Assembly (NCBI GenBank): GCA_963605745.1
Contig: CAVCWT010000002.1
Location: 1 to 64,000 of the forward strand
DNA from: CAG-791 sp963605745
GTDB lineage: Bacteria; Bacillota; Clostridia; Lachnospirales; Lachnospiraceae
DNA: 64,000 bases
Reading direction: 5' to 3'
Shown here: in pieces, positions 46,208 to 55,129 of the stretch
Position numbering within the stretch: the stretch's first letter is position 1
Layout: every line of letters starts with the position of its first letter
Notes under the pieces: generated by a model
The model's input: only the letters and a program-made list of their open reading frames with translations
Databases searched by the model: none
Told to the model about the DNA's origin: nothing
Program-made: the position numbers and the translations under genes

Positions 46208-47710
46208 TCACTGGATCGTGAGCTTTACAACAGAGCAGGAAGGAACTGTCAGACTGCAGCCTCTCTCGCCAATCTCGATACCGGTCAGTTCCTTCTCGAA
46301 AACCACATTGGGCTCTTCGAAGGTATTGTGTGCATGCATCTCCTCGGTTACGACGCGGCCTTCCACCTTTACTGGTTTTCTCTCTGCCAGCTCCAGCGTT
46401 ACCGGATAGCTCTTTTCTGCATCCATATTGGCAATGGTCACGGTGATGACACCGTCCTTCTCCGACACCGATTCCGATAATGCCGGGACAGGATGCTCCT
46501 CGGTTCCTGCATCGCCATTCTCGAGGATCATAGAATCCAGCAGCTCACCGTCCTGATGATCCTTGTACATATGGAACACATGGTAGGTCGGGGTCAGGAT
46601 CATCTTCTCGCCGTCAGTCAGAATGACAGACTGAATGACATTGATCATCTGTGCCAGGCACGCCAGCTTCACACGGTCACAGTGCTGGTTGAAGATATTC
46701 AGTGTCACGCCGGCAACCAAGGCATCACGCATGGTGTTCTGCTGATACAGGAAGCCAGGATTGGTTCCGGGCTCTACATCATACCAGCCGCCCCACTCAT
46801 CAAAGGAGAAGCCGATCTTCTTCTCCGGATCGAAGGTATTCAGAATATCGCCGTGCATCTTGAGCAGATCTTCCGTGTACAGCGTTTTTTCCATCGTCTG
46901 GTAGAACATCTCCTCCGTAAAGTCGGTTGCCGACCCCTTGTTCTCCCATCCGCCCGGGTGCACATAGTAGTGAATACTGATGAGATCCATGAATCCATGA
47001 GACATACTGCCGCCCGGCTCTGCAAAGCAGGTCTCCAGAACCTTCTTTGTCCAGTTGGTATCTGACACATTGGGACCGCCGCAGACCTTTTTAAACGGCT
47101 TGTCCGGATGATACTGCCGGCAATAGGTCTGATAGCGGCGATACAGATTCGCATAATATTCCGGCGTCATGTTGCCGCCGCACCCCCAGTTCTCGTTGCC
47201 GATGCCAAAATAATCCACCGTCCACGGCTCTTTATGGCCGTTCGCCTTGCGCAGCTCCGTCATAGGGGATACGCCGTCAAAGGTCATATACTCAATCCAT
47301 TCGGACATTTCCTGTACGGTTCCCGAGCCAAGATTCCCGTTGATATAAGTCTTGCAGCCCAGCTGCCGCACCAGTTCAAAAAACTCATGCGTGCCAAAGC
47401 TGTTGTCCTCGAGCACTCCGCCCCAATGAGTATTGATCATTTTCTTGCGGCTTTCCTTCGGTCCGATGCCATCCTTCCAGTGATACTCGTCGGCAAAACA
47501 GCCGCCCGGCCAGCGAAGGAGCGGTACCTTCATCTCCTTCAGCGCATTCACCACATCCGTGCGCATGCCGTTCACATTCTCAATGCCGGAATCCGGGCGA
47601 ACATACAGCCCCTCATAGATTCCTCGCCCCAGATGCTCTGAGAACTGCCCCTGAATCTCCGGGTTGATGTGCCCCTTTTTCTTCAACTCATTGATTACAA
47701 TCTTTGCCAT
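46208..47710 (-). CDS. Alpha-L-arabinofuranosidase, GH51
   Basis: Releases terminal arabinofuranose from arabinoxylan or arabinan oligosaccharides. The 500-residue protein has no signal peptide, so it acts in the cytoplasm on imported oligomers. The acid/base Glu lies in YFGIGNENWGCGG (about 173) and the nucleophile Glu in IGFSFDEWGGWYD (about 303). The C-terminal beta-sandwich follows from about 390. I start at 47710 (AKIVINELKKKGHINPEI) because AGGAGGGG precedes it and the 39 residues upstream are not conserved-looking. The gene stands alone; transporter and other glycosidases are not in this window. A short hairpin covers its stop. Confidence 0.93.
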   Translation of the reverse strand: MAKIVINELKKKGHINPEIQGQFSEHLGRGIYEGLYVRPDSGIENVNGMRTDVVNALKEMKVPLLRWPGGCFADEYHWKDGIGPKESRKKMINTHWGGVLEDNSFGTHEFFELVRQLGCKTYINGNLGSGTVQEMSEWIEYMTFDGVSPMTELRKANGHKEPWTVDYFGIGNENWGCGGNMTPEYYANLYRRYQTYCRQYHPDKPFKKVCGGPNVSDTNWTKKVLETCFAEPGGSMSHGFMDLISIHYYVHPGGWENKGSATDFTEEMFYQTMEKTLYTEDLLKMHGDILNTFDPEKKIGFSFDEWGGWYDVEPGTNPGFLYQQNTMRDALVAGVTLNIFNQHCDRVKLACLAQMINVIQSVILTDGEKMILTPTYHVFHMYKDHQDGELLDSMILENGDAGTEEHPVPALSESVSEKDGVITVTIANMDAEKSYPVTLELAERKPVKVEGRVVTEEMHAHNTFEEPNVVFEKELTGIEIGERGCSLTVPSCSVVKLTIQ

Positions 47711-47777
47711 ACAGCCCCTCCTGCTGATGATGCGGATTCCGTATAAAGAATCCTTACTGTGAAACAAGTCGCAATAC

Positions 47778-47822
47778 AAAAAAATCCGAACCTTCCTTCC
47801 ACCCGGGGAAGGTCCGGTTCGG
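47778..47822 (-). terminator. Terminator downstream of tRNA-Leu
   Basis: CCGAACC (47786-47792) pairs with GGTTCGG (47816-47822), with CCTTCC/GGAAGG inside; seven T's follow on the minus strand (47778-47784 complement). It ends about 16 bases after the tRNA. Confidence 0.9.
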
Positions 47823-47837
47823 ACCACATATATGCAA

Positions 47838-47920
47838 TGCCGGAGAAGGGACTCGAACCCTCACACCCTTTCAGATAACAGATTTTGAGTCTGTCGCGTC
47901 TACCATTCCGCCACTCCGGC
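47838..47920 (-). tRNA. tRNA-Leu (anticodon CAA)
   Basis: Minus-strand cloverleaf starting GCCGGAGTGGCGGAATGG. The acceptor stem is GCCGGAG/CTCCGGC. The anticodon stem-loop CAGACTCAAAATCTG gives anticodon CAA (reads UUG). A long class II variable arm (TTATCTGAAAGGGTGT region) and the T-loop GGTTCGAGTCC follow. The 3' CCA is not encoded. It has its own promoter and terminator. Confidence 0.96.
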
Positions 47921-47955
47921 AAAACTCACCTGCCCGTTGTCACACGGACAGATGA

Positions 47956-47984
47956 ATTATAGCATTCAGACCGCTATTATGCAA
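47956..47984 (-). promoter_or_regulatory. Promoter of tRNA-Leu
   Basis: On minus, -35 TTGCAT (47979-47984 complement), 17-base spacer, -10 TATAAT (47956-47961 complement), ending 35 bases upstream of the mature tRNA 5' end. Confidence 0.8.
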
Positions 47985-48053
47985 ATAAATCTTTATAGCC
48001 ACAACCACACATCTGCCATAGGTAATTCTCCACAGGCATGTGTGCGATAACAT

Positions 48054-49331
48054 TTACCCCAGCAGCTTGCCGGCAAACTCCGTCTGATCAAAGGTTGCAA
48101 AATAATCCTTCAGCGTCTCAGCTCTGCGAATCTCCTTCACCGAGCCGTCCTCCTTCAAAAGGAGCTCTGCGCTCCAGAGTCTGCCGTTGTAGTTGTAGCC
48201 CATGGCAAAGCCGTGCGCACCGGTATCATGGATATATACATAATCACCCATTGAAATCTCCGGGAGCTGCCTGTCAATGGCGAATTTGTCGTTGTTTTCA
48301 CACAGGCTCCCGACCACATCGTAGGTATGATCCAGAGGGGCCTCTTCCTTTCCAAGGATCGTGATGTGATGATATGCACCATACATCGCAGGGCGCATTA
48401 GGTTGGCTGCGCAGGCATCCACGCCGATGTACTCCTTGTAAATGTGCTTTTCATGAATGGCTTTGGTGACCAGTGCACCGTAGGGAGCCAGCATAAAGCG
48501 TCCCATCTCCGTATAGATGGCGCAGTCACCCATCCCGGCAGGAACCAGAATCTCGTCGTAGACCTGATGTACCCCATCACCAATCGCACGAATGTCATTC
48601 GGGGTGTCCTCCGGGCGATAGGCAATGCCGACGCCGCCGGAGAGGTTAACAAAGGCAAAATGAATCCCCAGCTCCTCATGAGCCTCTTTTACAAGCTCAA
48701 AGAGCTGCCCTGCCAGCTTTGGATAATACTCGTTGGATACCGTGTTGGAGGCAAGGAAGGCATGAATTCCAAAATTCTTAACTCCGTGTGCCTTCATCTG
48801 ACGATAGGCCTCGAACAGCTGATCCTTGGTCATGCCGTATTTAGAATCGCCGGGATTGTCCATGATCCCGTTGCTGAGCTGGAACACGCCGCCCGGATTG
48901 AAACGACAACTCATCGTTTCCGGGAACTCGTCCCCGAACAGTCTCTCAAGCGTTGCCACATGTGTCACATCATCCAGATTGATGATCGCTCCCAGCTCTC
49001 TTGCCTTGAGGTACTCCTCATCCGGCGTCTCATTGGAAGAGAACATGATGTGCGCACCATCCGCACCGACAGCCTCCGACATCACGAGCTCCGCCATGGA
49101 CGAGCAGTCAAAGCCCATGTCATAATCCTGCATGATCTGCATGATATACGGATTCGGTGTCGCCTTCACGGCAAAATACTCACGAAACCCGGGATTCCAG
49201 GCAAAAGCCTCCTTCACGGCCTTGCAGTTCTCCCGAATGCCCTTCTCATCATAAACATGAAACGGTGTCGGATGTCCGCCTGCGACAATCTCCTCCACCT
49301 TCTCTTTTGTCAGAAATGCTGTCTTTTTCAT
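48054..49331 (-). CDS. lysA: Diaminopimelate decarboxylase
   Basis: Final lysine-synthesis step, PLP-dependent decarboxylation of meso-diaminopimelate. 425 residues, fold type III. The PLP Lys is in EYFAVKATPNPYIM (about 49), the glycine loop is NLSGGVGIAYRPED, and the active-site Cys region is VGSLCENNDKFA, with some differences from the usual GPICES. The HIGS-type motif is replaced by GIHAFLASNT, so this is a divergent LysA branch; a related D-amino-acid or carboxynorspermidine decarboxylase is less likely. I start at 49331 since AGGAGGAG precedes it; about 52 in-frame residues upstream are not coding. A palindrome lies 31 bases upstream. Confidence 0.85.
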   Translation of the reverse strand: MKKTAFLTKEKVEEIVAGGHPTPFHVYDEKGIRENCKAVKEAFAWNPGFREYFAVKATPNPYIMQIMQDYDMGFDCSSMAELVMSEAVGADGAHIMFSSNETPDEEYLKARELGAIINLDDVTHVATLERLFGDEFPETMSCRFNPGGVFQLSNGIMDNPGDSKYGMTKDQLFEAYRQMKAHGVKNFGIHAFLASNTVSNEYYPKLAGQLFELVKEAHEELGIHFAFVNLSGGVGIAYRPEDTPNDIRAIGDGVHQVYDEILVPAGMGDCAIYTEMGRFMLAPYGALVTKAIHEKHIYKEYIGVDACAANLMRPAMYGAYHHITILGKEEAPLDHTYDVVGSLCENNDKFAIDRQLPEISMGDYVYIHDTGAHGFAMGYNYNGRLWSAELLLKEDGSVKEIRRAETLKDYFATFDQTEFAGKLLG

Positions 49332-49361
49332 AACTCCTCCTGCTGTCCGTAATTTGTATCC

Positions 49362-49371
49362 TTGTATACAA
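49362..49371 (-). promoter_or_regulatory. Palindromic operator-like site upstream of lysA
   Basis: TTGTATACAA is a perfect 10-bp palindrome with flanking AATAA and GGATACAAAT, about 31 bases before the lysA start. It matches the GntR-type site within the citrate synthase-like promoter (TTGTATAC at 15349-15355). No well-spaced -35/-10 pair could be fixed here. Confidence 0.45.
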
Positions 49372-49483
49372 TTATTAGACGTCGCTAATCTTACCATCCA
49401 TGCAGTACTCTTGTCGAGTGCCTTTCCGTAAATCGGTACCTGACAACGAAGGATGTTCAACTGCGGGGCCTTTCGCAATCCGC

Positions 49484-50161
49484 TCACACATCCGGAATCT
49501 GCCAGTCAATCGGCGTCTGTCCATTGGCCTCGAGAAACGCATTGCACTTGGAAAAGTGCCGGCATCCAAAGAATCCCCGGTACGCCGACAGAGGACTTGG
49601 ATGCGGGGCCTTCAGAATCAGATGCCTTTGATTGGTCAGCATCGGGGTCTTCGCCTGCGCCTGAGATCCCCACAGCATAAATACGACCGGCCGGTCCTGT
49701 TCATTCACCGCTTCCAGCAGTGCATCCGTGAACTGCTCCCAGCCTCGTCCTTTGTGGGAATTGGCTGCATGAGCCCGCACGGTGAGAACTGTATTCAGCA
49801 TCAATACGCCCTGCTCGGCCCAGTGCACAAGATACCCATTGTTCGGCATATGGCAGCCAACATCATCATGCAGCTCCTTATAGATATTCACTAAGGACGG
49901 CGGGATCGTTTGCTGCGAAGGCAGAACAGAGAAGCACAGCCCATGCGCCTGGTTGGGCTCATGATACGGGTCCTGCCCCAGGATCACCACCTTCACCTTC
50001 GACAGCGGCGTTAGATGAAGTGCATTAAAGATATCCTGCGCCGGAGGATAGATGGTTCTCGTCTGATATTCGCTTTGTATGAATTGATAGAGCTGTTTAT
50101 AATACGGCTTTTTAAATTCTTCATTTATGGCCGGCAGCCAGTCATTGGTAATTCCTGCCAT
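49484..50161 (-). CDS. ung: Uracil-DNA glycosylase, family 1
   Basis: Removes uracil from DNA, first step of base-excision repair. 225 residues, standard length. The water-activating motif GQDPYHEPNQAHGL lies at about 62-75 and the Leu-loop HPSPLSAYRGFFGC near the C-terminus; both are diagnostic of UNG. GAAGGGAAT precedes the ATG. It follows pepD on the same strand. Confidence 0.97.
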   Translation of the reverse strand: MAGITNDWLPAINEEFKKPYYKQLYQFIQSEYQTRTIYPPAQDIFNALHLTPLSKVKVVILGQDPYHEPNQAHGLCFSVLPSQQTIPPSLVNIYKELHDDVGCHMPNNGYLVHWAEQGVLMLNTVLTVRAHAANSHKGRGWEQFTDALLEAVNEQDRPVVFMLWGSQAQAKTPMLTNQRHLILKAPHPSPLSAYRGFFGCRHFSKCNAFLEANGQTPIDWQIPDV

Positions 50162-50242
50162 CTATATTCCCTTCTGGGTTTCTTTTTGGGTAACCCGTAA
50201 AGCCTCCTGCGCCGCATACCTGTGATCTTTTCAGACGATGTT

Positions 50243-51721
50243 CTACATCTCCTTCAGTGCAGTCAGCAGGAACTTCCAAAGCCGCTCTGTCGAAGGAATA
50301 GAAAGCTTCTCATTGGGTGTATGAATTTCCTTCATATCCGGTCCCATAGAGATGCAGTCAAGGCCTTTGATCTTATCCGCCAGAATCCCGCACTCGAGCC
50401 CTCCGTGAATCACCGCAATCACAGGCTTTTTGCTAGTCTGTGTCTCATAAATGGACGTCAGCATATCGCAAAGAGGCGAGGTATCTGCCCGTTCCCAAGC
50501 AGGGTATTCTCCGCTGGTTTCAAAGCGGCCGCCCAGAACCTCCACCAGAGTCTCCACCTTTTTCTGAATATATTTTTTCTGAGAGTTTACACTCGAGCGA
50601 ATCATGCTGACTGCTGTCACCTGATCCTCTTCTGATTTCAGAATGCCCAGATTCAAAGAGGTCTGCGGCAGAGTCGAATCCACCGGATCACTCTCAATCA
50701 AACCATTCGGTACCAGCATCAGGAACTGAATGAGTTTTTTCGTATCACTCTTACTCATTGTCCGCACTGGCGTTTCCTGTGCGCTTTCCCATTCTACGCT
50801 CCAGGTGATTCCGCCATCGGTTCTGCTATACTCTCTGCCGATCTGTTTCATCAGCTTTGACACGGTCTTTTCTGCCAATGCCGTGTCTGCCGTCCCCTCC
50901 AGCAGAATTTCGGCCGTGCAGTCTCTTGGAATGGCATTGTCCTTAAAGCCGCCCTCAATGGACACAAGGCGCAGCGGGAACTTTTTACTGAGCTTGTACA
51001 GGACCCTTCCCATCAGAATATCCGCATTGGCTCTTCCGAGATTGATATTCGTTCCGGAATGTCCGCCAAGGAGTCCTCCGATCTCAAGGCGCATCCGCAT
51101 TCCGGTGTGCTCCTTTCGTGTAACCGGGAAGGTACAATGTTCCTCTATCCCACCGGCGCAGCCAACGGTAAAGATTCCCTCATCCTCGGAATCCAGATTG
51201 ATCATGCGGCGTCCCTCCAGGGCACTGGTATCCAGCACATTAGCGCCCAGAAGGCCAACCTCTTCATTTACAGTAAACACACACTCCAGCGGAGGGTGTG
51301 GAATCGTATCATCATCCAGAAGTGCCATCATCATGGCAACGGCAATGCCGTCATCACCGCCAAGCGTCGTCCCTTCCGCCTCCAGATACTCACCGTCCCT
51401 TTTGAGAACGATCGCATCCTTTACAAGGTCCAGTGTGCACGTTTTCTCCTTTTCGAGCACCATATCCATGTGCCCCTGCAGGATCACAGGCTCCTTGCTT
51501 GCCGCGCCCTTTGTCGCACCCTTTTTGATGATAACGTTGCCGGCCTCGTCCTGAACACAGGCCAGATCTCTGTCCTTTGCAAACCTCACCAATGCATCAC
51601 TGATTTCCTGCACATGGAAGGATCCGTGCGGAATCTTACAGATCTCTTCGAAAAAGTGCCATACGAGTCTTGGCTCTGCATCCCCGCATACCGCATTACA
51701 AATCGTGTTCTGTTCTAACAT
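50243..51721 (-). CDS. pepD: Aminoacyl-histidine dipeptidase (Xaa-His dipeptidase, M20 family)
   Basis: Cytosolic metallopeptidase splitting Xaa-His dipeptides; 492 residues. Metal ligands lie in QGHMDMV (about 80), GGDDGIAVAM (about 115-124), NEEVGLLGAN (about 145) and NLDSEDEG (about 174-181), with a lid/dimer domain in the middle and a final His region IHTPNEKLSI. It follows hisF by 66 bases on the same strand; histidine recycling beside histidine synthesis is consistent with co-transcription. AAGGAG precedes the ATG. Confidence 0.94.
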   Translation of the reverse strand: MLEQNTICNAVCGDAEPRLVWHFFEEICKIPHGSFHVQEISDALVRFAKDRDLACVQDEAGNVIIKKGATKGAASKEPVILQGHMDMVLEKEKTCTLDLVKDAIVLKRDGEYLEAEGTTLGGDDGIAVAMMMALLDDDTIPHPPLECVFTVNEEVGLLGANVLDTSALEGRRMINLDSEDEGIFTVGCAGGIEEHCTFPVTRKEHTGMRMRLEIGGLLGGHSGTNINLGRANADILMGRVLYKLSKKFPLRLVSIEGGFKDNAIPRDCTAEILLEGTADTALAEKTVSKLMKQIGREYSRTDGGITWSVEWESAQETPVRTMSKSDTKKLIQFLMLVPNGLIESDPVDSTLPQTSLNLGILKSEEDQVTAVSMIRSSVNSQKKYIQKKVETLVEVLGGRFETSGEYPAWERADTSPLCDMLTSIYETQTSKKPVIAVIHGGLECGILADKIKGLDCISMGPDMKEIHTPNEKLSIPSTERLWKFLLTALKEM

Positions 51722-51787
51722 CTTTTCTCCTTCCCGGAGCTTTGGCCCAGGCTTTTCATCTTTCGGTTGATGCGGCTGTTTCAGTAC

Positions 51788-52627
51788 TCACAGCCGTACC
51801 GGCACGTTGTTCTCTCTTAAATATTCCTTCACTTCGGCAATCTCCAGCTCCTTGAAATGGAAGAGCGATGCCGCCAGTGCCGCATCGGCACCGCCTTCTG
51901 TGAGCGCCTCCAGGAAATGCTCCTTGGTTCCTGCTCCGCCGGATGCCACAACCGGAATGCCGACCGCATCCGATACCGCACGCGTCAACGCAATATCATA
52001 ACCGCTCTTCGTCCCGTCGCAGTCCATACTGGTTAAAAGGATCTCTCCGGCCCCCAGCTCCTCGGCGCGCCTTGCCCATTCCAGAGCATCGATTCCGGTA
52101 TCGATGCGGCCGCCTGCAATATAGACCGTCCACCCATCCTCCGGTGTCCACACACGCGAATCCTTTTTTTCTTCACTTCCCGGATCCTGCGCTGTCCATT
52201 CTGCAGATCCCTTGACGGCCGGTGTGCGGCGCCTTGCATCAATGGCCACGGTAATGCACTGACTGCCGAATTTGTCCGCACCCTCTGCGATGAGGTCCGG
52301 CCGCTTGATCGCTGCCGAATTCACGGAGATCTTGTCGGCTCCCTCCCGCAGAATGGCCTTCATATCCTCTACGCTGCGGATTCCTCCGCCCACAGTAAAC
52401 GGGATAAACACACGCTCTGCCACCCGTCGCACCATGTCCGCAACGGTATCTCTTGCATCACTGGTTGCCGTAATATCCAGGAAAACCAGTTCATCCGCAC
52501 CGGCTTTGGAATAGGCTTCTCCGGCCTCAACCGGATCTCCCGCATCCCGCAGCTGTACGAAATTGACTCCTTTTACAACCCGTCCGTCCTTCACGTCCAG
52601 ACAGGGAATGATTCTTTTTGTCAGCAT
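51788..52627 (-). CDS. hisF: Imidazole glycerol phosphate synthase cyclase subunit HisF
   Basis: Uses ammonia from HisH to make imidazole glycerol phosphate and AICAR. 279 residues. The TIM-barrel has TKRIIPCLDVKDGRVVKGVNF at the start (catalytic Asp), FTVGGGIRSVEDM, and LLTSMDCDGTKSGYD with the second catalytic Asp. It is about 25 residues longer than usual because of a charged Ser/Glu/Lys-rich insertion after VAIDARRR (about 130-165), in the loop before GWTVYIAGGR. I start at 52627 because homology begins there. hisH lies upstream with a palindromic element between. Confidence 0.95.
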   Translation of the reverse strand: MLTKRIIPCLDVKDGRVVKGVNFVQLRDAGDPVEAGEAYSKAGADELVFLDITATSDARDTVADMVRRVAERVFIPFTVGGGIRSVEDMKAILREGADKISVNSAAIKRPDLIAEGADKFGSQCITVAIDARRRTPAVKGSAEWTAQDPGSEEKKDSRVWTPEDGWTVYIAGGRIDTGIDALEWARRAEELGAGEILLTSMDCDGTKSGYDIALTRAVSDAVGIPVVASGGAGTKEHFLEALTEGGADAALAASLFHFKELEIAEVKEYLRENNVPVRL

Positions 52628-52683
52628 TCCGGACTCTCTCCCATCCTCTCTATCGTTTTCATCTGCCGATCGCATTCAAATAT

Positions 52684-52774
52684 TGTAACGATCCGGCACC
52701 TGAGGCTTTCAATCATGAATCTGTCTGCGAGGTGGCCAATTCATGTTGAATCCCTCAGGTGCTAAACAGATATT
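52684..52774. repeat. Dispersed palindromic element between hisH and hisF
   Basis: GCACCTGAGG (52696-52705) pairs perfectly with CCTCAGGTGC (52753-52762). The inner arms TTCAATCATGAAT and ATTCATGTTGAA also pair. The termini are TGTAACGATCCGGCACC and GGTGCTAAACAGATATT, the latter running into the hisH stop codon (52773-52775). Confidence 0.8.
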
Positions 52775-53441
52775 AAAAAAAAGCAGATGAATGCGTTTCC
52801 AGAAAATTCTGCAGAATTTTCATTCCTACCTGTTCGGATTTCTCCGGATGGAACTGGCAGGCGAACACGTTGTTTTGCTCTACACTGGCATCAAAGGTGA
52901 TGCCGTACTCTGCCCTTGCCTTTACAATCTCCGGGTCCTCTGCCTGCAGATAATAGGAATGGACAAAATAAACGTGGCTGCCTTCCGGAACATCCCGGAA
53001 CAGACGCCCTCTCTTTTCCAGATACTGCAGCGCATTCCAGCCAATCTCCGGCACTTTCAGCAAGGCATCCGGAGCACCGTGTGCTCTCCGGAACGGATCC
53101 GGCAGATCCGAGGGGAAACGTACAACCTTTCCCTTCAGAATGGACAAGCCTTTGATGCCCGGACTCTCTTCACTTTCCTCGAACAGGATCTGCAGTCCCA
53201 GGCAGATTCCAAGGAACGGCGTCCCCTTGTCGCATACATGATGAATCACATCCTCGAGGCCACGCTTTCGAATGTTCGACATCGCATCACCAAAGGATCC
53301 AACGCCCGGCAGGATTACATGATCTGCTGCTGCGATGACATTCGGATCACTTGTCAGAACCGTCTGCTCTCCCAGCGCCTGCATGGCATTTTCCACGCTC
53401 TTAATATTCCCTGCCCCATAGTCAATGATTACCGTTCCCAT
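52773..53441 (-). CDS. hisH: Imidazole glycerol phosphate synthase glutaminase subunit HisH
   Basis: Class I glutaminase that hands ammonia to HisF. 222 residues. The start GTVIIDYGAGNIKSVENAM is typical; the nucleophile Cys is in PFLGICLGLQILF (about 80) and the His/Glu pair in CQFHPEKSE (about 197). A short Pro/Arg-rich insertion (PDPFRRAHGAPDA, about 112-125) is not usual. HisF is the next gene on this strand. Remaining his genes are not in the window. Confidence 0.96.
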   Translation of the reverse strand: MGTVIIDYGAGNIKSVENAMQALGEQTVLTSDPNVIAAADHVILPGVGSFGDAMSNIRKRGLEDVIHHVCDKGTPFLGICLGLQILFEESEESPGIKGLSILKGKVVRFPSDLPDPFRRAHGAPDALLKVPEIGWNALQYLEKRGRLFRDVPEGSHVYFVHSYYLQAEDPEIVKARAEYGITFDASVEQNNVFACQFHPEKSEQVGMKILQNFLETHSSAFF

Positions 53442-53506
53442 GGATTCTCCTTATCGAATCTTTCCTGCCCTGCAGTCAATTTCTCCTTGCATTCGCATGT
53501 CCATCA

Positions 53507-55129
53507 TTACCTGATCGAAAATTCATACCAGAACTCTACGCCGTTGTCATAATTGCTGACCCCGTATTCCTCGTGCATCAGCTCCATGATCGCCTTGACG
53601 ATGGAAAGCCCCACGCCGGATCCGCCGTATTCTCTGGTTCTTGCCTTGTCCACCTTATAAAATTTATCCCAGAGTCTCGGAATGGATTCCTCCGGAATCG
53701 GAGATCCTGTGTTAAAGACACAGACTCGGACTTTATTTTCCTTTCGTTCGATACGGATGTCAATGACTTTCTCTCCGTTGCAGTGATTCACTGCATTGGT
53801 AAAGTAATTCTGAAAAACCTCCTCCGCATAAAAGGAATCTCCCCAAACGTACACCGGCTCCGTCTCCTTCATTCGAACCTCGATGCCTTTTTCTCTGGCC
53901 AGGAGTCCGGAGGATCGAAGGTATCCCTGAATCAGCTCCACGATGTCAAAATTTTCATAATTCAGATCATTGCTCTGCCCATGTTCGAGATTCGCCAGTG
54001 CCAGGAATTTCTGAACCATATTGTTCATTTTACGGGCTTCATCGGTAATCACACCGCAATAATAGTCGCGATCCTCTTTTTCCTCAGCCATGCCATCCTG
54101 CAGTCCCTCTGCATAGCCCTGAATCAATGCAATGGGCGTTTTGAGCTCATGTGTGACATTCGAAATGAATTCCCGCTGCATAGCCTCGGTCTGGTCTCTG
54201 CGCTCAATGTCCTGCATGAGCTTTGCATTCGCACTCTTGAGCTCCGAGATCGTATGCTCCAATGTCTCCGAGAGCTCATTCATATTCTCGCCCAGAATCT
54301 GAATTTCATTCCGATCCTTTCCTTCATACTTTGCCGAGAAGTCAAGCCGCCGCATCCTCTGCGAGAGCTCTGTCATCCGCAGAATCGGTCTCGTGATCCG
54401 GCTGGATAAAAAGAGTGCAACGAGAAATCCCAGCAGCATGACACTGCACCCCACCAGCAGAATAAAACGATTCGCAATACCGGCACTGGTCCTCATAGAA
54501 TCCATAGCAGTTCGCAAAAGGTAATAGGATCCATTCGTCAGAATTCCCCATCGCTCCATGAACTGCGTTCCCGTCGACTTATCCAGGACAATCTGGACTT
54601 TTTCATCCTTTTCATCGATTAAGGTTCGGACGATATAGTAATCCGGTGCCTGCTTGTCTGCCTGCCAGTGCGTCACCTCATCCTCGTCAAAATCATCCGG
54701 CAGGTGGTTGGTGTTCTCGAGAATGTTATCCCACATTCTTGCCATCATCACATCAATGTCCTGCGTCATGGAGCGAATGGTTTTGGATTCCTCATCGATC
54801 ACCAGAATGCTGATATTGTCCTTGTTCGCAATCTGCGTGAGCTCACGTCCAAAGGCAATGGACTCAATGGAATTCGACCCGGCCGCTTCATTCAGCCGCT
54901 CGAAGGTCTCCTCCAGCGCCGCCTGTTTAGCACTGTTGTAATAGCGCTCCAGAAAGGCATTGTTCGCCAGAAAAATAACGAGAATTGCCCCCGCCAGCAT
55001 GGCAAAAAAAAGCGCCGCAAACTCCAGCTGAAGAGAGAAAAACCCACGTCCTCTCTCCTTGCGGTTTGCGACAGCTTCCTTGCCGGTATGTGTCAGATTA
55101 TGTCTATGCTTCATCATCACCAGGTTCAT
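53507..55129 (-). CDS. Sensor histidine kinase (two-component system)
   Basis: 540-residue membrane kinase. TM1 is at about 28-52, an extracytoplasmic sensor of about 165 residues follows, then TM2 at about 218-240, HAMP (about 240-295), and HisKA with the phospho-accepting His in ISNVTHELKTPIALIQGYAE (about 325). The catalytic domain has YFTNAVNHC (N box) and GGSGVGLSIVK (G2, about 505). The ATG at 55129 overlaps the response regulator stop (ATGA), so the pair is coupled. The signal is unknown. By arrangement it resembles VanS/PhoR-like cell-envelope sensors. Confidence 0.92.
   Translation of the reverse strand: MNLVMMKHRHNLTHTGKEAVANRKERGRGFFSLQLEFAALFFAMLAGAILVIFLANNAFLERYYNSAKQAALEETFERLNEAAGSNSIESIAFGRELTQIANKDNISILVIDEESKTIRSMTQDIDVMMARMWDNILENTNHLPDDFDEDEVTHWQADKQAPDYYIVRTLIDEKDEKVQIVLDKSTGTQFMERWGILTNGSYYLLRTAMDSMRTSAGIANRFILLVGCSVMLLGFLVALFLSSRITRPILRMTELSQRMRRLDFSAKYEGKDRNEIQILGENMNELSETLEHTISELKSANAKLMQDIERRDQTEAMQREFISNVTHELKTPIALIQGYAEGLQDGMAEEKEDRDYYCGVITDEARKMNNMVQKFLALANLEHGQSNDLNYENFDIVELIQGYLRSSGLLAREKGIEVRMKETEPVYVWGDSFYAEEVFQNYFTNAVNHCNGEKVIDIRIERKENKVRVCVFNTGSPIPEESIPRLWDKFYKVDKARTREYGGSGVGLSIVKAIMELMHEEYGVSNYDNGVEFWYEFSIR

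Noticed and set aside
47695..47922. Protein-coding frame over the tRNA-Leu gene
   Set aside because: It is the read-through of the tRNA and its terminator; no ribosome-binding site or protein similarity.
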